Positions 22,401 through 37,400 of a stretch of 64,000 nt of DNA are shown piece after piece. The notes under the pieces were generated by a model. It ran no database searches. It saw only the letters and a program-made list of their open reading frames with translations, and was not told the DNA's origin. Position 1 is the first letter of the stretch; each line of letters begins with the position of its first letter. Both the position numbers and the translations under genes were made by a program. This DNA is from Galaxea fascicularis (taxonomy: Eukaryota > Cnidaria > Anthozoa > Scleractinia > Euphylliidae): NCBI GenBank assembly GCA_948470475.1, contig OX419342.1, positions 20,506,039 to 20,570,038 on the forward strand. The letters are read 5' to 3'.

Positions 22401-25400
22401 ATATTTTTGTCAAGTAGATAAAATCATTAGTCTGGACAACATTTGCTGTTACGAAAAAGATACCCGTACTTATTCTGGAAAAATTTGCTTTTGGCCAGTT
22501 CCTAGCAGAGCACCATATCTTCGGCAAGTAGTGAGCGTGCCATCTTCCTCTGACCTCGAGGTGCGTTGGTATTCGATTCCTCAAGACGGCGTCAATGGCA
22601 TTCTCTTAGGCTACACCGTGTACTACAGATTTGATGGTTACTGGCATCCTTCCGAGAGCGTCAACACCACGTCTCCTAATGTCACAAGCATTACATTGAA
22701 AAATCTAAGACCAGCGCAACGTTATCGCATCTCAGTGGCAGCCTTTACTTCCAAAGGAGTGGGACCACGATCATACGAGTATTACGCAACAACAAGTAAG
22801 GCTATAGCCTTTATCTAGTAACAATAACAATAAGATAAATCTGCGTTATTTAGCTGGTGGCATCTAGGGAACTTACAAGAAGTGCGAGATCGTTTCTAAT
22901 TTCAGGATCTAAAATCAAATCAACATCAGCATCTTCACTACTGGCACCATCACAGAAATAGATCAACGCTATTTAAAATTCTACAGCTTCTTTTTTTTTT
23001 CTTTCTTTCAGGCTTCTTTACGCAATTGCATATGATTGTGTTCACAACTGCGAGGATCAGTCTTCATTTGAATTCTCACATTGTTAAGACTATAAAAAAG
23101 AGACAATTTAAAGACATGCATTGAGATTTTCACATTGCTATGGCTGGGAAATGAGTTTTCAGGACACAATTGGCAAATGATGCTTAGTGGGGGTACTTGG
23201 AAGTCGGAGTGTAAGGGGTAAGGGTGGGAGGAGGGAGGGGTGGACTTCTGAACCTCATTTACTGTAGCAGCTTGGGTGAGCCAGGGAAAGGTTCTAATAA
23301 TTGACTTCCGATGGCTCATATCAAGTACATGGTATTTCTCAAATGTAATTTTCCTAGTTGCCAGCGTGGATTGTAGAAACATTCAGTTTAAATTACCCGT
23401 GCTGCTGATATATACATTTAGCCAAGCCTAAAAGCGGAGCTCCGTAGTTATTTCTTTATTGGGATTTACAGATTAACTAACACCAATGCAAGGACTCCCG
23501 TAAGGACTTAGTTATTGTGATTATAAATTTCTGACGTTTTTGGCCGCACAACCACAGCCACTATTTAATCAAGTGTAAGCGAACATGATTATGAGCATAA
23601 ACGACTACTAGTAACAAACCTTTGCCTCATCAAAGTCAGTTTCAAAATCATGAAATGGTATAAATCACTAAATATAGGTTATTAATAACATATCAGCATC
23701 ACAACCGGTTATGTGCTTTGGTTAAGTAACAAATTTTTAACATGTCGGTATCATTTTAACCGACATTTTTAATTAAACCCAGAAAACGCCGCTTATAAAA
23801 AATTGAGCGACAGCAGGGAAAACAAGGAGTTTTAGGATGCGAATCAACTATTGGACAGCAAAAATTTGGAAAAAAAATTAGCATTTTTTTTCGCGGAGAA
23901 ATTGGAGAAAGAAGACAAGTAATACCCAATATATCTCGTAGTAATCTCAGTTAGACGACGACCGTTTGCTACAGTCCTTGGACCAAGGTTTCAAACTTTT
24001 TCAACTAAGCGTGACATTTTCTTTACAGTTCAGTCTTTGTCCACTTTCTATCAGATTTTCAGACATGCCCATGCATGCAATTGATTGACTCCTTTTCCCT
24101 CGAGTTTCTAATGAGTTTCTCTCTTAAAAAAAAAAATTAAGGCTTTGAAGAAACAACACCGCTACCGCCCCTCTTGTTGTCTTTTGCTTTTTATTATATT
24201 TCCTCGCCGAAAAACGCGGGTTGCCGACATCTCGAGTGTCACATCCCACTTTGGCTTATACCGAGGGGATGGAGTGGACGTGCGTCCGGACGGACGGACG
24301 GACGAACGGACGAACGGACAGACGAACGGACGCACGGTGACGTCATAACCAAAATTTCTCGCATCGATAATATGGGTTACCGTATTTTATTAGCTATGGT
24401 GTTCCGCGCACGCCCCTTCGGCACGCGGACCTCCGCTCTTGAAAAGAGTATATTGTTTTTAAGAATAAAAATGGTATTTTGTCTTATAGATTGTGCCCTT
24501 ATGGTCAATCAAACTTTCGGCGAAATAGACTTCAACACCACAAGCTATTACTATATCAGATGTTTCTGGACTATACACAATGCAGCTGTAATGCAGGCGG
24601 TTGCCTTGGTTTCCGTACAAGAACTAAATCTAGCCTATTGCAGGTAATGCTATATTCGATAAGTTACTTTAAATACAAGATTCGATATGCGAGCTTAGAT
24701 TTATGGGTGTCTTATCCAGATTCCTGAAATGAAGATTCTCAAGTAGCTCTTAAAGTAGCTTTTAAATCGTACACGTGTTTTTAATACAGGCTTACCACAA
24801 TTAGATTTGGGTTCTGTCTCTAACAGATGTGTTTGGTTTTTGTATTCAATCTTCATTCAGTGAATATGCGAAGATCACCGATGGATTTGGCAAGGAAGTA
24901 CTTTATCACCAAGGGTGCGAACCGTTTGCTAAAGAAAATCTCCTGGACGTCGCACTTGGACATTCCAATAATATCTCTATTGAAACCTACCTCAGGAGAT
25001 CAGGCAGCAGTATTAAAATTAAGTTCGCCATTTTCAAGGGAGGCATCTCTTCCGGTAAGAAGTAAGCCCTGCGGGCTTAGATGGCTTTTGATATGACCCC
25101 CCTTATGCACATATCAAAATTAAGGCCATCCCAACTAGTATGATTGTAATTAGAGAATGTTATTATGGGCAAATGCCAGCCCGCTAGTAAATTATTTTCA
25201 AACGTTTCGTCTTCGTTCAAACAATAGGAGCAGTTGCTGCTGATTCTGAGGTATATACCTTTTTCGTTGAAAACCACTGAGAAATTTTGCGCAATTCGTT
25301 TAGCAGTAAAGTTGTAGTTGGGGTTACCTGTTTATCTAGAATATATGTGGCTCCTTAAAAGCACGTTATTAATCTTTCGAGTAGTCGTCGGAGAACTGGG

Positions 25401-28400
25401 TATGATGTGGACTGCTAGCCTATCTACCACTCTATAGATATCGATATCGGCATGTTTTTTAAATACTATGACGCACTGTACCTACTACTACTACTACTAC
25501 AACTGCTATTACTACCGCTGCTGCTATCGCTACTGCCACTGTTACTGCTACTGCTACTGCTACTTTACCTGCACCTGTACGTGCTCCTGCGACTGCGACT
25601 TCGCCTGCTACTCTAAGTCAGTTCTTCTGCTTTTTTTTCCTTGTTGTATATTTTTGTAGCCATAATGGCGTCCGGCTGGAATGTGACAGTGTTGAATCCA
25701 TTCGGCACTGGTTTTACACTTCAATGGACCCAACTACCCGCAAACATCAATCGTGTTGCCAGGTTTTATATCATTTTAGTCAAAAACATCCAAGGAAGTA
25801 TACTGAATGTGGAAATGGTTCCAGAAAGCATCTCAGTTTTGACTATAAATGGGCGAAGACCTTCAACAAAGTACCGAGTGGTCGTATATGGCGTAGACGA
25901 TGCAGGCGAACTATACAAGAGCGAAGAACGTTTTGCTTCCACAACAGAGAGTATGAACTTTGAACTTTTTTCAAACTACTTTTTGTTTTACTTTCCAATA
26001 GAAAGAAAAATTCACCTAGCTAGCCAGCGTTTCTTCAAACGTTTTGAGCTCGATAAAGTTTTTTGCAGGCACAAAGAACCAGAGATTCTATTTCTAAAGA
26101 TTTTGGAGGGGACGGAGAACTTGATAACTTTAAAAAATTAACTAAATTCATCTGGCTACTTTGTATGAAAAACTTCTAGCAAACGATGAGAAAATAGCGA
26201 TTTCAGCTAAGGAAAATCGCCAGACGTTTAAAGAAACGAGTTCCTGACTCAGATACTATTCCTCCATGATTCTCTTTAACAAAAATTCATTTTCTGGAAG
26301 CTCAGCAGGCTTTCTTGTAGATCTAAAGGCCATACACAAAAGATATTGGAAAGGCATTATTATGGTAATTGAATTTATCCCTGTCCAATGAAAATTAAGA
26401 AGCTTTTTGTGTATAACTTGTGTCGATTGGACGTGTGATTAAAATTTGATTTTTTTTTATTCTTACCTTTCGTCGGTTGAATCGTAGACGAGGCCATTAG
26501 CAGTTATAGACAAAATCTACGTGATAAAATAATTTTAGGGGATAATGAGTGAGTGTGGGCAGTGTGTGTTACCTTCGTATTGAAAGGATTTTTTTTTCAA
26601 ACTTTAAATCCCATTTTTAATTATGGTTCATCTTAGTCCGTTGTGGGTCTCGACAAGGCAGTTCTCGTATTGTTGGAGGCTCAGTTGCAAGAATTAACAG
26701 CTGGCCATGGCAGGTTATGATGTTATATTCTAACGGAAGACAGTTTTGTGGCGGAACTTTAATCGATCGTTACTGGGTTGCGACCGCTGCTCATTGTGTA
26801 TCTGGGAAGTCACCCTCAAGCATAAAAATGAAGTAAGTGTTAACGTTAAAGTGAGCCTAAAAACGTATCCTCTATCTCTTTTTTCCAAGATATACTGCAG
26901 AGAAAATAGGTGTGATTTAAGGGGGATTAACTTAATTGCAGACCGCGTTGTCGCCAAGGGATTTTTACGGATTGTATTTGTAAAACTCTGTTTTTACGGT
27001 GTTTTTGCCACTACATTGGAGAAACATGCGAGGTGAACATCTGAAATTTATTAACTGTTACTGCGCATGCGCACCTTGCCCCAGACCCCAACTGCGGCTC
27101 AGAGAGAACGATCCTTAAAACGTGGAGAAAATTATGTGTAAATCCGATTCTTTTTGCCAATCAAGGATATTCCAGTCTTCTTTATAAGCCGACGTAAGCA
27201 ATTGTTGTTAAAACGTACATAACTGCAATGATAACGACAAAATGGTAACAATTTGCCTACTTCTGACGTCATAAATCTTACAGTAAGGTGAATTAAAAAA
27301 AATAGATACGTAGAGTTTTGCACCTTGGCGATCCTTAACCATTGGCATCATTTTCGAAATCCAGAAGTGTGCGCCTTTCGAGTTTTAGGTTTTTTTTCTG
27401 TTCTTGTCACTTGATTTACCAAATATGGTTGTAACTCGAAAATCGTGGAAACCTTTTTGATTGTTTCATACATCCCCTCGCTCCAGGCCAATAACCCTTA
27501 CTGTTTTTACTTTCTGTTCATTTCAGGTTAGGTGCTCACTACAGGACATCTGGAAGAATCGAAACGGAACAGGAAATTTATGTTCACAGAATCATTCCAC
27601 ACCCGAATTACAATAGCATCAGCCATAGTCATGATATCGCCTTGATACAGCTCTCAACACCAGCCAATCTCGGAGTAGGCATAGGGCTTGCCTGTATGCC
27701 AGATTTCAGCCATTCTCTTCCTTTTGACAATCTCCAGAAAAAATGCTGGATAACAGGATGGGGAACGCTATACTCTGGTGGTTATCAGCCTAACACACTA
27801 ATGGAGGCTCGTATTCCACTTGTGTCAAAAGAACGTTGTGACGTTTCGTATCCTGGCAAGATCGATAACACTATGCTGTGTGCTGGCTTCGATTCAGGGG
27901 GAGTAGATACTTGTCAAGGTGATAGTGGGGGACCTTTGGTGTGCGAGTTTAACAACACATGGTACCTTGAGGGTGTCACGAGCTGGGGATACCAATGTGC
28001 ATATGCAAGGAAATACGGTGTCTACGCCTATGTCAGGCACTTAAAAGGATGGTTGCTACAAAACATGTATCAAGTTATCCCTGACCCCACTGTACTGCCT
28101 CACCACGAGTCGATTAATGCGTTGGGTGAGTACTTTCATCAACATAAAATTCTGAATGTTTGCAAAGAGCTCTCCAACGGTTACCGACAGTGTAGCTATC
28201 ACAAAATCAAAGAACATTTCAATTTCTTTTCAGTTTGGTGCCACTTTGACCATGGCTTGTGTTCTGGCTGGAATCAATCCACCTCAGATGACTTCGACTG
28301 GACATTATATCATGGTTCCACCCCATCCTCATCAACTGGTCCAACTGCTGGCCAAGGAGGATCAGGTAAGATTTGACTGGTCAGGTATTTTTTTATCAAA

Positions 28401-31400
28401 GAATTTATTGCTTTCAGTCTACGGGTTTTGGATTGAGAAACATGTCATACCCAGGTCAGTATGTGAACTTTTCCATTTTGTTTTGAAGCCGCAGCTATCT
28501 GGAATAGCGCATCACGGCTACCGTATGAAGTGGTTACCAATGTAGCCATTCTCAAACACCCTTTTTTGGCTTTGTTTTGTCAAAGAAATACTCTTCTGGT
28601 CCTGACGCGTTTGCCAATTGTATCTGGAGCATAGGGGCCGCTCAGTCTAGCCTTATCAATGGTTTTTGGCGGATCGTATATCTTCTAACTCAGCTTTTTC
28701 CAAGTTTATGTGATAACAACTTGATATGGTAGGGCATAGCTTATGTTCACTGCTATTGGTGTTTCCGGGCCTTACAATCACCTTCTTTCATACCTTTGAA
28801 GCGTTTTTCGTGACTCACGGTTTATCTAACTTTTCAGAAATCCAATCATGGCGCGCCCCAAGATCGCCTTCTTTTGGGAATTACAACGAAAAGTGATATA
28901 TCGCCATATTCTTTCCTTATGGACCTTAAAGAGAGCATTTTTCAACCTCCAAGTTTCATTAAAATAGCTAACAAAGTATTTGCTTGCATTGTCCGTATAA
29001 GCGTTTTCATTTCAGTCTGGGTGTAGCTGAGTCTATGTTGGGAATTGCCTCCAAATAGGTAGCCAACACTTTCAGAATAACAGCGTTTTTATTACTTATC
29101 CCTTTCCTCACAGATTTTATTACTTCCACGACCAACTCTCTCTCGGCTCTCGTCTTCCGATACCATCTGTCTTTTCTATTGTTAAAAGTTCCAAAATTCG
29201 ATCATCTCAAATTCTCGCTTGCACTTTACATCAACTATACCGTAATAAGAAAAAGAAATGTCATTGTATGCTTCCCGACACCTGAATTACCTAATACTGT
29301 CCATAAGTTTGTCAAATTTCAATAAAGGTTGCATCAGTTTGATACTCGCTGGAGCTCAGTGATTATAGCTTACGGAAATAGGGCCGGAGGTGCTGTGTTC
29401 TGTTATATTTTTTCCATCGGAACACAAAACGCGCACAGTTAAACTCTTGTTAACTCTTGTGTACTGTTCTTTGTGGCAGGATATTACATGTTCATCGAGG
29501 CATCTTCACCTAGGAAAACCGGTGATAAAGCGAAGCTAGTAGCAAGTGTTCCAAGTAACGGGAAAAAGGCTTGTCTTTCATTTTATTATCACTTGTATGG
29601 TGTTGCAGCAGGGACACTCAACGTGTACAGTGGTAGTAACAAAGTGTTTAACATATCAGGAAATCACGGAAAGTACTGGATCATGGTGGAAAGAAACATT
29701 CGTCTGGATGGGTTGGTAAGTTTGAAAATTTCCCTCGTTTCTCGGAGACTCTACAGATCTTATTGTTTTGTACTTGCTTTACGCTTTCAGCTGGTTACTA
29801 TTTTAATTTTACTAAACTTTCCCCTTAATTAAAGACTTCAATTTTCACATGATTCTTGTTCATTGTTATTTAACAGCTTTTCGAAGTACTAATGTTTGCA
29901 TTGATATCGGCTTTTGATTAACATTGTCAATGTAAAAATACTTCTTTCCTCTTGGTCTTTAGCTTCAATTCAACAGATTTGGACTAGGTGAATTTTCGGT
30001 TTAGAGAAAAAAAATCGAAATTTGACACCTTTAGAAGTAAATTTGTTCAATTTTGGCAGGTTACATTTGAAGGAATTGTTGGAAGTTCATATACTGGTGA
30101 CATCGCCATAGACAGCGTGAATATAACCAACGGAAGCTGTCCAGGTAATTTGCATAAAGGTCTAGATCGTCTTTACAAAAACAGTACTTGTTGAAATAGT
30201 TATGAAATAAATAAATAAATAAAAAAGGAAAAAAGAAACCTTAACCAATCAGCAAAACAAGAACACTTTTAAAAGAATTTTCTGCCCATATTTGAGTACA
30301 GTTTAACTTTTCCTATCACGTTGTAGTCAGAGACTGAAAATTGTGATGACCTTTGCCCTGAGCCAATAAAATATGGCAAAAGTATGCCGCATTAAAATTG
30401 TTACAGTGACAATTCGTCCTTGTAGTTATATTAGGTGGGTTCACACTAGACTTGACTTCAAGTGCACTTTCAAAGAATGTTTCGACCTTACTCGACAGTG
30501 CACTTCGGTACTTTGATGTTTTGATGTTTCCGTGACGACTAAGTACGATCAGTCAAGTGAAACGAGAGTCGTTCACACACAAGTTCATCTCAAGTGCACT
30601 TTAAACACAATTCAAGTGCACTTAAACTGTCTAGTGTGAACCCACCTATTATCCTACGAAATCGCGCATGACACTTTGCTGACGAGGCCATAGCCCAAGT
30701 TGGCTGGATTCAGGACACTGAGCAGGATAATTGCTCCATTGTTCAATGTGCTGGCAACAATGCTCTATTCACGGAGCCAGTACTGCAGAAAGTTAAAAAT
30801 CTGCCTTTAATTTTTTCTTCGCGACGTTCAAAATTACGTATATCGCAGGATAACTGTTGAGTATGCACGGCGAACATTGAGAGCGCCATGGCCACTTGGG
30901 ACATCGTCACAACGTGTTGAATAACAAAACCCTTTATCATATGACCCGTGCGGCCCCGCGCGCGCTTTCATTCTAAGACTATTGAGAAAATCCCCGTATG
31001 ACGGTGTGACGAAACCGCGCCACAAAGGTGGGCACTCTTTAACAAACAAGAACACTAGGCATAAACAAACCCGAGAAAATACGCAACAACAAAACATAAG
31101 TCTACAAGTATTTATTACACTGAACAATTACACTAGAGATAACTTGCTTTAAATAGGATACTAATAATAATACAAAGTAAAACTAATTCTCAAATAACTT
31201 TACCTAGAGTAATTTTAAAACCTAAACGATAACAAGAACACTAATTATTTACAACTTATTTACAGCAGTTCACTGTCCAGTTCCTTTTCGAAGTTCTTGA
31301 AATCCGCCCGTACCGAACTCAAACCAACTCCACAAAAAAACCAAAAAGGGACCAACTCCGCAATCGTACTTCTCTTTGGTTCAATACCACTCTAACGCAC

Positions 31401-34400
31401 TTACTTCGTTTTATCTTCAAAGACTTTCAGCACTTCTTTCAAACACGAGGCTCCTAATCTTTTAGCTCTTCACGACTCCTACGCCTCCACTGACAAATGG
31501 ATTTTGTCAACTTGTTATGGCCGGCGCCTGCCAATGACTTCTTGGCAGTGAATTGGTTTCCCTCTACTCTTCTTCTTGCCCTCCGGCTTAGTAAATCAAA
31601 CCCTCTTTTCCTTGCTTTCTTGCTTCAAAGTCTGCCACTTTCTTTACTTCCAACTGCTGCATATGGCGTTTACTCTTATCATTTTATATGTTTATGCTAA
31701 TTCATTTACAACACTTATCTTACATATTGTTAAAACATGATACCTCACACTCCTACGATAACGCTTTACTAAATTAACACTTAAGTACAATAAACTTACT
31801 AGCTATTCTTATAATTACAAAACACCTCTAATTACAAGCTAAACACTACAATGAATAATTAACACTAACACGAAGAATTGGAAACAAAAAATGAAATCAT
31901 CACAGACGGCCGTACGTATTAGGGCGAGCAGGGCAGGGTAGGAAGAGGTACGGCCCCGCGCGATACGATTTTAGAGGATTTCGTCGCTTCTATCCATGGA
32001 AGTTTCTTTTACAACCAGAAAGCAAATACACACAACATATTAGATCAATTTTATGTGCAAATCGTTCGCTTTTTTGTTAAAACGTCATCTTTTACGCGCT
32101 CATGAAGAGTCTGAAGAAGCCATATGATAAAATGCTTATTGACTGAGTTAGGTCGAACCGGACGGGAATATTTTCCCGTCCGGCCCTCCCCCTCAGTCAA
32201 TAAGAACATATTATTCCTTTTGTCAGATTATCCGCCAAGTTGCGATTAAACTTACATGAATGTTAAATGTTGCACGAGCGAGTTTTACATAAAGAATCGA
32301 GATTGAATGCTAACTATTTTGCGTTTGGTTCTTTTAGTGTCCTGTAACTTTGATAATGGTTTATGCTTTGGTTGGACCCAGTCTAAGTCTGATGTCTTTG
32401 ATTGGACACTTCGTTCGGGTTCCACTCCATCCTGGTCAACAGGACCATCCGCAGGTCACGGCGGATCAGGTTAGTCTTTTCTTAATACCACATGAAATAT
32501 TTATTTACAATATAAACAAATCTATTTTGCTACAGTGAGACATTGACAATACTTAATTTTAAAAGTTAATAATGTAAAAAAAAGGTCTAATATTATTACA
32601 ACCAACAAACACAAACACAAACACAAAAAAAAAAGAAAAAGAAAAACCTACATTAGTTAGGTTAGTTGCATTGTTCATCTCTTAGCTCACTCTTGAGGTC
32701 TTACTAAGAATGGTTACCGCTATTTATGAAAAGCTGACAAATATATCACATGCAATGAAATAGAAATTTCTATCAATGTGGAACGTTTTATTTCAATTCA
32801 ATTGGTTTTGTAGTGGCTTTGCAAATTCGAGAAATAGGAGAAGATGACCTGGAATGAATAATGACGAAATTCCCACTTCAGCTCAGCCAACGTTCCACAC
32901 CGGCGCGTCACTTTCAAGCTTCATCGCCATATTGTAAAATAGTGAAAAGTAGTGGGATGGAATCCTCCAACTGCCTTAATGCTCAAGAGCTTAAAAAGCC
33001 CAGTCGCAGTAAGGGTATGGTCGTGAGTTGTTCAGTCTTGCGTTAATCATAACTGTAATAAAACGTCTTGAATCTGATAGCAGGCTATCACTAACTGTTA
33101 TTAACTACTTAATAACCGAGAGTGAGGTCGTTACGGGAAAATCTCAAACTGAGGCCTTACAGCTAGGCCGAGGTTTGAGATTTTCCCGTAACGACCGAAC
33201 GGTCGAGGTTATTAAGTTGTTTATTATATGGCTAACATAACAGTTCTAAGGGGAAAAAATAGTTTAAGCACAAGTCGTCGCTTCATGGTAATCTATTCAT
33301 TATTTTTTCCAAACTCGGGTCAAACGTTTCACTAACAGTTTTCCTGGTCGTGTTTTCAGTTTTTTGCTCTAGAGGCACCACTTTCAATGTAAATAAAACA
33401 AATGTGGCCTTTGGATGACTTTTTGTTGTTTTTGTTCCTAATTTGCATCATCCGTAATCGGCCCGTGGGCATTACGGGAGAATAATGCCCTAGCGCTTCG
33501 CTTCGCTTACCCAATCAGAGCGCGCGTTATATCGTATACAAACACTAGCCATATAATAATTAGCATTAATAGGTCAGTGAAATTGGACAGCGTACGCATT
33601 ATCCCTAAGTATTTGTACGGTTTGCGCTATCACGCACTGCAAAAGGATGGTTGTACTAAAACACGTTCTTGTGTTGCGCATCTGGCAGTGAAAAATGTTG
33701 CCTTTTTCTCACGAAAAATGTTCCCCTAGTATTTTCTCGAATTTTGTTACGGATACGATTAATTGGTGAAACGACTTCTTTTCCTCCGATTCGTTGTGTT
33801 AGCAAACTCGTGTGACAGAGCAAATCAGACTTCCGCGGCTCGGTCCTCCTCTTTTGTTTATCACTGGTAAGATTACAGACCAAATAGTGCTCCCCTTGTG
33901 ATGAAAAAAGTCCGGCAGGCTCCCGCTCCACGTGCTCTCCTTTCTTTGTCAATCACTGGTAAAATTACAGATCAAATTGTTCTCCACTCGTGCAGTCCTT
34001 TTACCACTAGGTAATCGTTGCCACAATGCACAATTTTGGACAGAACTAAGTCACCAAGCAAGGTCCCGGAGCCCCAGGCTGTTTGAAAGTTCAAGTTAAG
34101 TTCAAGTTTATTAAAGACTTAAAAAAAATACAGAGAACGATACGCACTGCTCGCAGTTAGCAACAGCTATTCGAGGTGTGCAGTGGATTTGACGCATAGC
34201 AAATAATTTACAACAATTCAAACTTACAGAGTGAAAAAAAGTAACTTACAATAAAGTAACAGGTAAAACAAGAGAAATGAAAGTACATCGACAAAGAACT
34301 AGGACTAGATGTTTTCTCGCAAACTAAGTTATCGGAGAATAACGCAAGTGTAAAGACTGTGGTGCTGCGTCGGTGGGGAAGTTGTAAACAAAAATTTTGG

Positions 34401-37400
34401 CGAATCCATTTGGTCTGACGAAGGGCTAACGCTCGAAACGTCAGCTTTTAGAATCCCTGTACGATGGTTAATTTAATGAGACTTGACGGCGCCGAGGTTA
34501 CAACAATATTTGTACTAAACGTTGATTAAATTATTAAATTTGCATCCCGAATTCCCTACCTCTGTAAGAGAGCCAGAAGACTGCTTGATTTTACCACGAG
34601 AAGATCATAATAAGTCAAAAGTTCTTCTCGCCTCTGTGGAAGCCGATGTTACGCATTTAAGTTCTGTTTTAAAAGTCCATTGACCTTAAATTGAAAACTT
34701 GATTTCGGATCCACATGATCTGTCCCAAGAAAGCTGGAAACTGTTTGATAAAACCAGTCAAAGATGATAATAGGGCAAACGTTCTTTTCGCTTTTACCAA
34801 AGCCGACTCTATACATTGAAGGTCTGCTAAAGTCCATTATCCTCTGAAGTGGACTACCACGTGTTTATGCCCGAATACAATTAAGAACGTCAGTCGTCGT
34901 TAGAAGACAAATTCCTAAAGGGTAAGTCTTGGTTGCGTGTGGCGAAGTAAAATGCAACCAACCTAGTGCTTGACATCACTAATTGCTGTGTCAGCATCCC
35001 ATGAATGCAATCTATATCCGTGGTTCTATCTGTTTTTACGAGTCCAATGGCGTGGAGTCTCTACTTCATCGGAAACAGACAAGTACTCAGTTGAAGTAGC
35101 AATGAAGAAGTATCGATACGGTCGAGTTTGAGAAACATCATGCCTTGAAGTCTTATCAGTTTTACCACTGACGACTTGTTCTCTTTCGATTACCATAGAA
35201 GGTTCCATTTTTGACGAATCTGAACTCCTGAACCTTCAATTATTCTCTCTACAGGAAAATATATGTACATCGAGGCCTCATCTTGGTCAAAAGGCTCTAA
35301 TGCAAAACTTGAGATGGCAGTTCCCAGAAATAAGACATCTTGTTGTTTAGTCTTCTTCTATCACATGTACGGAGCAGCGATGGGAACACTGAACGTTTTC
35401 AATGGAAACAAGAACATATTCACCAAGTCGGGAAACCAGGGTAACTACTGGAATAGAGTGTCCAGGACGGTATACTTCACTGACTTAGTAAGCATATGCG
35501 TCATTTCATTTTATTAAAGAGCAGCTTAACAGCTTACAAGTTTCGCCCTGGTTTACATTTCCCTACACAGTCATTATAATGTAAGCGGTTACCCGTCTTG
35601 TTGTTTCCATGGAGATTAAGTTGAACATTCAACTTTTGCTGAGTTGAGTTTCTGAAGGTGTTCAAATCACTTATCTCACTTTTTAATTCATAGGTGACTT
35701 TTGAGGGGATAAGGGGTTCGTCATCTACCAGTGACATTGCAATTGATGACGTATCGATAAGAGATGGAAGCTGCCCAGGTTTGTCTAAGTAGCAAAACAC
35801 TCGCAACTATTTTCTTTTTTTTTTCCAAACTTTCATCGCTGTTACTTAAATTTTTCTAGGCCGGGGTCGCTGCAATAATTACCAAACACCACATTTAATT
35901 TGGTATTCACCTAATTGAAAATCGTTGATGGGTAGCTAGAAAGGCATAAATTATTAACAAAGTGAAAGCAAGTTCTCATAGGACGCATTTGATCTAGAAG
36001 CACCACTGTTGTGTACCATGAGACGAAAACAGTTAATCACTGTTTGGAATAAATGTGCGGTTTCAGAATCAACCACCATTTTACAGCTACCATAGATTCC
36101 TGATAAATGACCGAATCAGTATGCAAATAGTAGCTGTGATTTCTTGAAATACTTCTTTGGTGCATGAAGTTTTCAAGTGCAAATTTTAAACGCACTGTTT
36201 ATGCGCACAAGCATATTTACACTGGACTCGAAATGTGCATCTTCCCATAATTCAATTAGGTTGCCTCCTGTTTGGGCCAACGTTTTGTAATTTGAGCGTA
36301 AATGATCTGGTCATAAAATAGTACAGTGCAGCAGCAACTATCAAGAATATTTGACAATCTGTTCATTCCTAATTACTAGGCTGTGGAGGTGTTTTGAATA
36401 AATCTTCTGGACAGCTGTCAAAACAAAACGGAGGAGACGAAGAAGAACTGCGCTGCAACTGGACAATCGGCCATGCTGGCGTAAGCCAGGCATTCGCTAT
36501 ATTTACAATGGAAAGGGTTTACATGCGCTACTGCAAGTAAGGCATTAGATACGTTTACATTATTAATTATTATAGTTCACCATTACATTTTCCCAAGCTG
36601 GGATTGGTTTAATTAGAACACGTGACGCTGTGAAACCTCGAGGATGTCGGAATTGTCTATCTGCGGATAATAGGTTCGAGGCTTCAACAACCTTCAACAG
36701 TTCATTAGTTCTCATCAAGTGAAATTTTTAAAACAAATTAAATAACTGTGTGTATCATGTTTTTTTTTTACACAACAGCTTAGAGCGGTAGTTTTGAAAG
36801 TCGTTAATTCAGTTAGGGCAGTTTTGAAACTATCGATGGAATTGTACTCATCGCACAAGAGCTAAACCATTGAAAGTGATAAACATTCGATACTTTGTTT
36901 ATTCACTGTATGGATATTTCTTCGTGTCCTCAGAGAATATTTAAAGATATTCAATATGAATGGCAATGAGGTTTTTACTCAAGCTGGATGCGGAGCGTCT
37001 CTACCTTATGGCACTGTCTTGGAAGTTCCATTTGGAGGTGGAAGCCACTTATCATTGAACTTGTTACTGGAGTATAGGTGGAGCGCCGTCACCATAAATT
37101 ACATCATACAACGTGACGGCTTTGATTCAGGTTTGTAAAAGAAAAAAATAAATAAATGCTTCAAAGTATCTTTAATTAACCCTTAATTAGGAGGAGATGT
37201 TGCTACTCCACTCTCTCTGTCCCAGTCTCTATCTCCCTACCACTCTGTCTCTGTCCCCGTCCATGTCTGCTGTCTGTCTGTACTGTCTGGCTCTGTCTCT
37301 GTACGTCAGCCAGTCTCTCTTAACCCTTTTTTTCCCGGTTGATAGGCGTAATACTTTGCAGATCGGTCTATCATAAGAGCTCATATCGGGTACCGTGTTT

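Noticed and set aside
25468..25659. Tyr/Cys-rich ORF
   Set aside because: Trinucleotide repeat, not a protein gene.
30948..31966. LTR pair of an LTR retrotransposon
   Set aside because: Only about 15 bp is shared between the two GC-rich blocks and no pol coding sequence lies between them.
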